This document shows, in pieces, positions 1-5,194 of a DNA stretch of 5,194 nucleotides (the stretch's first letter is position 1; the number at the start of each line of letters is the position of its first letter). The stretch comes from Planctomycetota bacterium (GTDB lineage Bacteria; Planctomycetota; PUPC01). The position numbers were made by a program, and so were the translations under genes. The notes under the pieces were generated by a model. It worked only from the letters and a program-made list of their open reading frames with translations, ran no database searches and was not told the origin of the DNA. The stretch is taken from assembly GCA_003559755.1 (NCBI GenBank), contig PWKM01000197.1:1-5194 (forward strand). Direction: 5' to 3'.

Positions 1-788
1 AACTCGCCCGTTCCCTGCGCCTGGCTTTCGGCGAACGCCCGAATGTCGAAGTACTCGAGACCGCAATCGTCCCGGACGTCAGCGCCGGAGACACGGTCAC
101 CCTTTATGAATTCAACTGGGCCCAGGCCAGCAGCCGGCACCAGCCAGCCGACCTCCTGCAACTCTTCCCGGGTCTGAAGACGGAGCGCATGCGGCGGGTC
201 TCGGCCCTCACACCGCAACAGCTCATCCAGGAAATCGGCCTGTCTCCGGAAGAAGAGCACAAACTGATCCTTGAGGCGCCGGCGGATGAAGGGCCGATCC
301 TGGCGGCCCTGATCGAGACCCATGCCTACAAAAACTTCTCTCGGATTCAGCTCCGTTACCCGGTTGCCGGACTCTACGATACACCCGAAGACCCAGAGGC
401 CATGCTCCAGGCGCTGACGGCCTGCGGCTTCGAGATTGAATCCCAGGACCGAACCGATCCGGACTGGCCGAGCATAAGCCTGATACGCAATCGCTGGAAG
501 ATCGCGCTTGAGGAAGCACGGGGAACCATCAAGGAGCTCACTCGCGCCTGCGAAAAACATGCCAATCAATGCACTCAGCTCGAAAAAGAATTGACGGAAT
601 CGCGGGCAAGCCTTTCATCAGTCAAAGAAGATCACGAAAAACGCCTCAATGAATGTCGAAGGACGCTTGACCAGGAGAAAGAGCATCGCGAACGTCTGGA
701 GATACAACAGGCCACCATGAAACAGGAAATACTAAAAGCCGAAGCCCAGATCACGATCCTGACCGAGCTATGGAAAAATGACGACTGA
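1..788 (+). CDS. FkbM-like methyltransferase C-terminal part with coiled-coil tail (5' partial)
   Basis: The frame is open from the window edge (first full codon at 3) to TGA at 786-788, giving 261 visible residues, so the start lies upstream. The ATG at 189 is internal: the 62 codons before it read as ordinary protein and continue the same fold. Visible residues 1 to about 163 resemble the end of an FkbM-type (Methyltransf_21) domain: an alternating strand and helix pattern, an ASS motif near residue 46, then LILEAPADEG where FkbM proteins usually have a K-I-D-x-E-G-x-E type motif, followed by SRIQLRYP and a final GFEIE strand. From about residue 164 (nt 492) to the end the protein is highly charged, rich in Glu, Lys, Arg and Gln, and heptad-like, indicating a coiled coil of about 95 residues. 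The SAM-binding half is outside the window, so methyl transfer is inferred. The acceptor, probably a sugar, is unknown. The gene overlaps the next by 11 bases, implying one operon. It could be a catalytically degenerate relative with a scaffolding role. Confidence 0.7.
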   Translation, partial: LARSLRLAFGERPNVEVLETAIVPDVSAGDTVTLYEFNWAQASSRHQPADLLQLFPGLKTERMRRVSALTPQQLIQEIGLSPEEEHKLILEAPADEGPILAALIETHAYKNFSRIQLRYPVAGLYDTPEDPEAMLQALTACGFEIESQDRTDPDWPSISLIRNRWKIALEEARGTIKELTRACEKHANQCTQLEKELTESRASLSSVKEDHEKRLNECRRTLDQEKEHRERLEIQQATMKQEILKAEAQITILTELWKNDD

Positions 789-2172
789 CCCCACTGGAAC
801 CGCCGTTTCCGAGCGCAAGCATCTTACGGCGGAGGTCAGTGCTGAAATTGTGCCCCTTACGTCCAAGGAGGCGAACCGGATACAGTCCAACTGGCTGTTT
901 GGCGACTGGGCACACACTGCCGCGGCGGGCCTGCATCTACTTGAGGAAGAACCCACGGATTGGCCCACGTTACTCTATGTTGGGGCCTCACTGTTTCAGC
1001 TTGGCCAAACCGATGAGGCCCGCGAAAAGATTTGTCAAGCCATAGAGCATGGCTGTCCACGTAGACTGGCTGGCCGGGTGCTTGCGGCCGGAGCCAACGA
1101 CAGTGTCGGTCGCGCTTATGCTGCAGCGGGCGATCCCAAAACGGCCATCCAGTGCTTTAATCGAAGTCTGGACACACTCGGCCTACGCGAAACGCATCCG
1201 CAGCTCGCTAAGGCCCGAATCTGCGAGAACTTCGCACAGGCCGGAATCACTGTGCCGTGGAGCATCAGCCTGAAGGCTCTGGACGACGCCGACCTCCAAC
1301 CTGGAGCGCCGTCGCGCGGAAACCCAAGTTCGCCCACAAGCAGCGATGTCGGTCACCACGCAAAGGCATGGTTTCAAAAAATACAAGGACGCACACCGTT
1401 GACTCGCCTATGCGATGCATCAGGGTCGGACAAGGGCTTCCGAAAGCATCTCTACACCACAGTATACGAAGAGTTCATTAAACCCGGAAAAGTTCAAGCG
1501 CTTCTCGAAATCGGGCTCTTCTGCCACGATGACCAAAAAAAAGCAGGTTTTGATTATTTTTCCTCTGCGCCTTCCCTGACCATGTGGGCGGAGTACCTCC
1601 CCGATGCGCGCATCTACGGATACGACATCAAGGACTTCACTAGCGCTAGAGGCGAGTGGACCGGGATCATCCAGGGTGACCAATCGAAGCCTGAAGATCT
1701 GGCAAAGCTCCGCGAACTGGGGGAATCCTTCGACGTCATTATCGACGACGGCCTGCATGCTTCGAAACACCAGCAAATCTCGTTTTCCTGCCTCTTTGAA
1801 CTCGTCAAACCCGGCGGTTTTTACATCATTGAGGATCTTCATTACCAACCCGATAAGGCTGAACAGGAGCTCAAGACGCGGGAGGCTCTAAAAAAGCTCA
1901 AACATGGCGGAAAATGGATTTCGAGCCACGCCACACCCGCGCAGAGCGCCTTTATCGAGGCCAACGTGGAAGACATTTTGTTCTTCGATAGCATGAAGCT
2001 GCCGCGAACTACCAGCCGGGATGCTATAGCAGTGATCCGCAAACGCGTCACACCGCAAAACGCGACGGAACCGATCGCCGAACCGCGCGGCTCCACCCTG
2101 CACGAATCCGGTCCAGAGTCTCGCCCCGAAGCACGCGCAACCGAAAGCGCAGAAGGAAGCGTTGACGCATAG
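778..2172 (+). CDS. TPR-containing class I SAM-dependent O-methyltransferase (MycE/TylF-like)
   Basis: The product is 464 residues, with two parts. Residues about 35-160 are helical with TPR-like pairs (about 64-92 and 107-134, e.g. GRAYAAAGDPKTAIQCF), probably for protein contact. After a Ser/Pro-rich linker (about 173-195), residues 197-425 form a class I methyltransferase domain like macrolide-sugar O-methyltransferases: SDKG at 217-220, SAM-binding LLEIG at 242-246, acidic strand end YGYD at 280-283, GDQ at 300-302, FDVIIDDGLH at 318-327, and KPGGFYIIEDL at 344-354. D324, E352 and D353 have the same mutual spacing as the Mg-binding D275, E303 and D304 that I recall for MycE, and H327 sits where its catalytic His278 would. 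The likely reaction is metal-dependent O-methylation of a sugar hydroxyl in the cytoplasm; the substrate is unknown. The last 40 or so residues are a low-complexity Glu/Ser/Pro/Arg tail. The ATG at 778 overlaps the previous gene and suggests translational coupling. A GTG at 850 lies 14 bases after GGAGG, too far to prefer. An A8 run lies at 1535-1542. Confidence 0.85.
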   Translation: MTTDPTGTAVSERKHLTAEVSAEIVPLTSKEANRIQSNWLFGDWAHTAAAGLHLLEEEPTDWPTLLYVGASLFQLGQTDEAREKICQAIEHGCPRRLAGRVLAAGANDSVGRAYAAAGDPKTAIQCFNRSLDTLGLRETHPQLAKARICENFAQAGITVPWSISLKALDDADLQPGAPSRGNPSSPTSSDVGHHAKAWFQKIQGRTPLTRLCDASGSDKGFRKHLYTTVYEEFIKPGKVQALLEIGLFCHDDQKKAGFDYFSSAPSLTMWAEYLPDARIYGYDIKDFTSARGEWTGIIQGDQSKPEDLAKLRELGESFDVIIDDGLHASKHQQISFSCLFELVKPGGFYIIEDLHYQPDKAEQELKTREALKKLKHGGKWISSHATPAQSAFIEANVEDILFFDSMKLPRTTSRDAIAVIRKRVTPQNATEPIAEPRGSTLHESGPESRPEARATESAEGSVDA

Positions 2173-2245
2173 AGTTCCTCTGGCATTGAGGTAATGGAGC
2201 GACCGTTGCGTTGAGGACGCGCCGAGTCCTGGTGCTGGTGAGTTT

Positions 2246-2262
2246 TGACGTCACCCGGCCGG
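2246..2262. repeat. Two adjacent 8-base perfect palindromes
   Basis: TGACGTCA (2246-2253) and CCGGCCGG (2255-2262) are both self-complementary and separated by one base. They lie in the gap about 245 bases before the downstream start. Such sites can bind dimeric regulators, but each is short and the second is likely by chance in GC-rich DNA. The palindromes are seen directly; any operator role is speculation. Confidence 0.3.
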
Positions 2263-2341
2263 TTTATCCAGCCTGCGGGGGTCCGCAAGCCTGCTAAGAA
2301 GACTTGATGCCACTGGCGGTGGACGTCCGAACGGCCCGTAC

Positions 2342-2379
2342 AGCCAGGAGGCAGCGGCCGCCAACCGGCGCGGCTGGCT
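2342..2379 (+). terminator. Weak, imperfect GC-rich hairpin; possible attenuator or terminator
   Basis: AGCCAG (2342-2347) pairs with CTGGCT (2374-2379). Inside, CGCC (2359-2362) pairs with GGCG (2367-2370) around an AACC loop, leaving unpaired bases between the two helices. The 3' side runs into TTTGTT (2379-2384 region), a poor U tract. This is not a standard intrinsic terminator. It lies about 170 bases after the stop of the methyltransferase gene and could at most cause partial termination or shape the leader of the next gene. Confidence 0.2.
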
Positions 2380-2498
2380 TTGTTGGCATTGGCCGAGAAT
2401 GAAAGCCGTTGGGTGGCATCGGGCACTGTATCAATTGCGCGGATTCGGCCGTGCGCTCGAATATAAGAAGAAAACAATCGCGGTTTGACAGGACAGTT

Positions 2499-2503
2499 AG
2501 GGG
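2499..2503 (+). promoter_or_regulatory. Ribosome-binding site of the glycosyltransferase gene
   Basis: AGGGG ends three bases before the ATG at 2507, a shorter spacing than usual. A second purine patch, AGGA (2490-2493), is 13 bases away. An in-frame TAG at 2498-2500 just upstream excludes any earlier start, which supports 2507 as the start codon. Confidence 0.5.
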
Positions 2504-2506
2504 ACT

Positions 2507-5194
2507 ATGGTTGAGGATCAGAAAAGCAGCACGCTAAAAAACGCCAATAAGCTACTCAGGAAAGGCCACCTCGAACAGGCAAAAACTGCCTATGTCGCAC
2601 TTCTTACGCGGCGGCCGGAACTTCGCTCGGTCATTGAATTCAACCTTGGCATACTAGCGCGCCGGCAACGCCGAGCCAGACCGCGTAGCAAGGCGGATAC
2701 GAAAATCGTCGTTTATACGGTGCTGGTGGGGGATTATGAGGCGCTGAAAGAGCCCCAAACCCTCGATCCCGCCGCGCGCTACATCCTGTTCACCGACAAT
2801 TTCACCCTGAAGTCGGAAAAATGGGAGGTCGTGGCGCTCGATACAGAGGGCCTTAGCCCGCGCCGCGCGTCGCGCCTCCCGAAGCTGTTGCCGCATCTTT
2901 ACCTGCCCGATCACGATATCAGCGTTTATCTCGACGCCAGCCTGACGATCATCGAACCTGATGTCGCCACCATGGCGCGGGACGCGCTGCAGGACCGTGA
3001 CATCGCGGGCTACGCGCATTTCGAGCGCGATTGCGTGTTCGACGAGATCGAGGAATGTCTGGCTTTGGGTAAGGTCGACAAGGCGCGCACAACCTCGTTT
3101 CGGAAACGGCTGAAGAAGGAAAAGTTCCCGCGCCACTGGGGCTTGCTGGAAAACGGCTTTCTGGTGCGCCGCAACAGCCCAGTGCTGCGGCGGATCAACG
3201 ATCTGTGGTTCGAGGAATACATCGCCGGCCCGGAACGCGACCAGTTCAGCCTGATGTATGTGCTCTGGCGCGCCGAGGTGCCGCATGCGGTGATCGGCAA
3301 TTCGAGAAATTTCCGCAAGAGCCCGCATCTGCGCTGGACCAAACATCACGGAGCAACCGCCTGCGGGACGCAGCCGGACACGGCATCAGTCAGAACGCTG
3401 GTCGACTTCCTGGCCAAACTGCAGCCAGCCTCGCTGGTCAAGACCGTGATGACCGTCTGTGACAAGCTGCAAAGTGGGCAGCAGGCTGACGGCTTTCCTG
3501 CCGTTTCAACGCGGCTGATGCGCGAAGCCGCCGAGGCGGTGACCTGGCTGGAGCTGCAGAACAGCGATGACGCGCAAAAATGCCGGAACCTGCTGACGAA
3601 CACGCTTTTCCCTCAGGCCGCGCGCTTTGCGCCGCGCAACCTGTTCAAACTGGCCTATATCCCCAATGCCGCGATGCCCACGCAGGCGGCCAACAATGTG
3701 CAAGTCATGAAGATATGCGCCGCGCTCGCCGAGATTGGCCTGGACGTGACGCTTTATGGAGAGCGTGCGGCCGATTACGACGGGGCCACGGGGCACGGCG
3801 ACGTGCATGGCCATTTCGGCCTGCAGACAGGTTTTCCGGTGGTTCTGCAGGCCAAGGACGATCGTGGGCGTGAAAACCTGCTCTACCGCCTGATGCGGCA
3901 GGCCATCGCGGATGGCTGCACGCATGTCTATACCCAATCACTCGAAGTCGCGCTTTACGCCGCGCTCGCCGATGTGCCGGTCATCTTCGAGGAACACAAC
4001 ATCAAGGGCGAGGCCGAATTCGCCTATCAAAGCCTTGTCGCGCGCAGTCCTGCGCTGGAACGGATTGTGGTGATCAGCCAACCCCTGAAACGGCTCCAGG
4101 CGGCCATGCTGCGCGGTCTGGAACGCAGGATCACCGTGCTGCACGAAGCCGCCGACGCGATGCGCGAAGTGCCTCCGCCCTTCGATCTGGGGCCACAGAG
4201 CCGCCCCGGGCGCAATATCGGCTATGTCGGTCATCTCTACCCTGGCAAGGGGGCCGAACTGTGCTGGGAACTGGCCCGGCGCATGCCCAATGTCACCTTC
4301 CACATGCTGGGCGGCACGGCGAAAGATATCGCGGACTGGCAGGCGAAATCGCAAGACATACCCAACCTGGTCTTTCACGGCCACCGCTCGCCGGCTGAGG
4401 AGCCAGGCTTCATTGCTGCTGTCGATATCTGCATCGCGCCCTTCCTGCACGACGCCAAGGTTAGCGGCGAGCAGTATGACGTGGAAGCTCTCTTCTCGCC
4501 GCTGAAGATCTTCGAATACATGGCACAGGGCAAACCGGTTGTCACCTCGGACCTGCCCTTGCTGTGCAAGGTGTTGGTGTCCGACGAGACAGCCCTGATA
4601 TGCAATCCCGATCAGCCCGAAAGTTTTGTCCACGCGCTGAACAGGCTGATCGCCGATCCCGCGCTTGGCCAGCGGATGGGGCGCACCACGAAGGCACGGC
4701 TGGAAACCGATTTCACTTGGCCGGCCCGCGCCTGCGCCGTGCGGGCGTTTTTCGAGGCGGCGCGCCCGCAACTCCACCCGCCGCCTTCCGTGCGCGCCCT
4801 CCCTGCGCCCGTGGCCGGTAAAAAACCCCTGATGCAATGGTATTACGGAAGCGAAAATCAGGAGGGCTGGGCCTACGGAATCAATGCGCGTCGGCTCAGC
4901 GCCCGGATCCCAAGCCTGGACCATATCGCCCCGGGCGCGCCGCAAAACGCCGGTCGTCCGTTGGATGTCGCGTTGGCCTTCGACATTCTCATTATGCAGG
5001 GGGATAAATTCAAGAGCTGCGGCGCAAGGAAGAAGGTCGTGCGCGTTGGCGGGCCCAATCCGCTAAAAGTCTACAGCGGCGGAAATACGGATTTGCTACG
5101 CGCGGCGCTGGCACAAGCGGACGCGCTGATTGCACTCTCGCCGCAAATGCGCGATTATCTACGCGCCTTACACCCGTCGGTACATTTCATCCCC
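2507..5194 (+). CDS. Multidomain glycosyltransferase: TPR-like, DUF616, GT4, second GT-B-type domain (3' partial)
   Basis: One frame runs 896 codons from ATG 2507 to the window edge without a stop. Residues 9-55 look like a TPR-type helix pair. Residues 66-281 match DUF616 (TOD1/MUCI70 glycosyltransferase-like): VYTVLVGDYE near 69, YLDAS with D143 as a DxD-like position, HFERDC at 171-176, WGLLENG at 211-217, W234, and RDQFS at 244-248. Residues 282-378 are mostly helical and unrecognised. Residues 379-755 form a complete GT4-type GT-B enzyme: YIPNAAMPTQ near 384, FEEHN at 494-498, a YVGHLYPGKG loop at 573-582, and SPLKIFEYMAQGKPVV at 664-679, where E670 is the usual nucleotide-sugar-contacting Glu. 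The first Glu of the E-x7-E pair is absent (L662), as in other enzymes of this SPLK-type subgroup. After a Pro-rich linker, residues 776-896 begin another GT-B-like domain (WYYGSEN at 778-784; ADALIALSPQM near the end), cut by the window. There is no signal peptide or membrane segment, so it is probably cytoplasmic. It likely adds successive sugars to a glycan; donors and acceptor are unknown. Confidence 0.88.
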   Translation, partial: MVEDQKSSTLKNANKLLRKGHLEQAKTAYVALLTRRPELRSVIEFNLGILARRQRRARPRSKADTKIVVYTVLVGDYEALKEPQTLDPAARYILFTDNFTLKSEKWEVVALDTEGLSPRRASRLPKLLPHLYLPDHDISVYLDASLTIIEPDVATMARDALQDRDIAGYAHFERDCVFDEIEECLALGKVDKARTTSFRKRLKKEKFPRHWGLLENGFLVRRNSPVLRRINDLWFEEYIAGPERDQFSLMYVLWRAEVPHAVIGNSRNFRKSPHLRWTKHHGATACGTQPDTASVRTLVDFLAKLQPASLVKTVMTVCDKLQSGQQADGFPAVSTRLMREAAEAVTWLELQNSDDAQKCRNLLTNTLFPQAARFAPRNLFKLAYIPNAAMPTQAANNVQVMKICAALAEIGLDVTLYGERAADYDGATGHGDVHGHFGLQTGFPVVLQAKDDRGRENLLYRLMRQAIADGCTHVYTQSLEVALYAALADVPVIFEEHNIKGEAEFAYQSLVARSPALERIVVISQPLKRLQAAMLRGLERRITVLHEAADAMREVPPPFDLGPQSRPGRNIGYVGHLYPGKGAELCWELARRMPNVTFHMLGGTAKDIADWQAKSQDIPNLVFHGHRSPAEEPGFIAAVDICIAPFLHDAKVSGEQYDVEALFSPLKIFEYMAQGKPVVTSDLPLLCKVLVSDETALICNPDQPESFVHALNRLIADPALGQRMGRTTKARLETDFTWPARACAVRAFFEAARPQLHPPPSVRALPAPVAGKKPLMQWYYGSENQEGWAYGINARRLSARIPSLDHIAPGAPQNAGRPLDVALAFDILIMQGDKFKSCGARKKVVRVGGPNPLKVYSGGNTDLLRAALAQADALIALSPQMRDYLRALHPSVHFIP

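Larger units (their letters stand above)
2173..2506. other. 334-base intergenic region without a convincing gene
   Basis: All + strand frames here are broken by stops. The two small ATG frames present (2307-2402, 31 residues; 2399-2488, 29 residues) lack ribosome-binding sites and match nothing I recognise. The region holds two neighbouring 8-base palindromes (2246-2253 and 2255-2262), a small hairpin TGCGG/CCGCA at 2274-2287, a 7-base direct repeat AGCCTGC at 2270-2276 and 2288-2294, a 5-base stem AGGAC/GTCCT at 2214-2230, and an imperfect GC-rich hairpin at 2342-2379. A TATAAG at 2462-2467 looks like a -10 box, but the nearest -35 candidate (TTGCGC, 2435-2440) is 21 bases away, so no promoter is called. 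No tRNA or insertion-sequence ends were seen. The stretch could hold a promoter or an mRNA leader for the downstream gene, or be a remnant of lost sequence. Confidence 0.6.

Noticed and set aside
2181..2391. An 8-base direct repeat TGGCATTG at 2181-2188 and 2384-2391
   Set aside because: A repeat of this length is expected about once by chance in a region this size, and there is no element between the copies.
2422..2438. A sigma-54-like GGCAC...TTGC pattern
   Set aside because: The two elements are three bases further apart than the strict -24/-12 spacing allows.
1842..2477. A 211-codon - strand open frame spanning the end of the methyltransferase gene and the gap
   Set aside because: More than half is antisense to a well-supported gene, the remainder shows no family resemblance, and no good ribosome-binding site was seen.
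2307..2488. Two tiny overlapping + strand frames (2307-2402 and 2399-2488) linked by ATGA
   Set aside because: They are 31 and 29 residues long, lack Shine-Dalgarno sequences, and have Arg-rich compositions typical of random GC-rich frames.
2485..2490. TTGACA, a perfect -35 box, 16 bases before the ATG at 2507
   Set aside because: A -10 box at normal spacing would fall inside the coding sequence, at about 2508, where the bases (TGGTTG) fit poorly; transcription would start after the start codon.
3938..4945. A 335-codon open frame on the - strand, and another at 2654-3349 (231 codons)
   Set aside because: Both lie wholly opposite the glycosyltransferase, whose + strand translation carries clear family motifs. 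Their translations are rich in Arg, His and Gly with no recognisable domain, as expected of antisense shadows in GC-rich DNA.

Overview
The window is part of a surface-glycan or glycoconjugate gene block on the + strand. It probably comes from an alphaproteobacterium, perhaps of Rhodobacterales or Hyphomonadales type. That guess rests on GC-rich, GC3-biased codon use, the style of the FkbM-like protein with a coiled-coil tail, and the TPR-plus-methyltransferase neighbour. These are impressions from recalled families, not search results.

Layout. Positions 1-788 hold the 3' end of a gene whose start lies outside the window; its product looks like the end of an FkbM-type methyltransferase domain followed by a long coiled coil. 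Its last 11 bases overlap the start of the next gene (778-2172). That gene encodes a 464-residue protein with N-terminal TPR-like helices and a class I SAM-dependent O-methyltransferase domain of the MycE/TylF kind, and its metal-binding and catalytic positions look intact. A 334-base gap (2173-2506) carries no convincing gene, only weak palindromes and hairpins. From 2507 to the window edge one frame stays open for 896 codons. It encodes a multidomain sugar enzyme: a short TPR-like helical pair, a DUF616 (TOD1/MUCI70-type) glycosyltransferase-like domain, a complete GT4-type glycosyltransferase, and the beginning of a second GT-B-type glycosyltransferase cut by the window end.

How they fit together. 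Two methyltransferase-type proteins, one of them an apparent sugar O-methyltransferase, lie beside a chained glycosyltransferase. This suggests synthesis and O-methyl decoration of a polysaccharide, lipopolysaccharide or protein-linked glycan. The first two genes are almost certainly one transcription unit. The third may be read from the same transcript or from its own promoter in the gap. The glycan itself cannot be named from the sequence.

No tRNA, rRNA, CRISPR array, insertion sequence or attachment site was seen. Long open frames on the - strand opposite the third gene are antisense shadows of GC-rich coding sequence.
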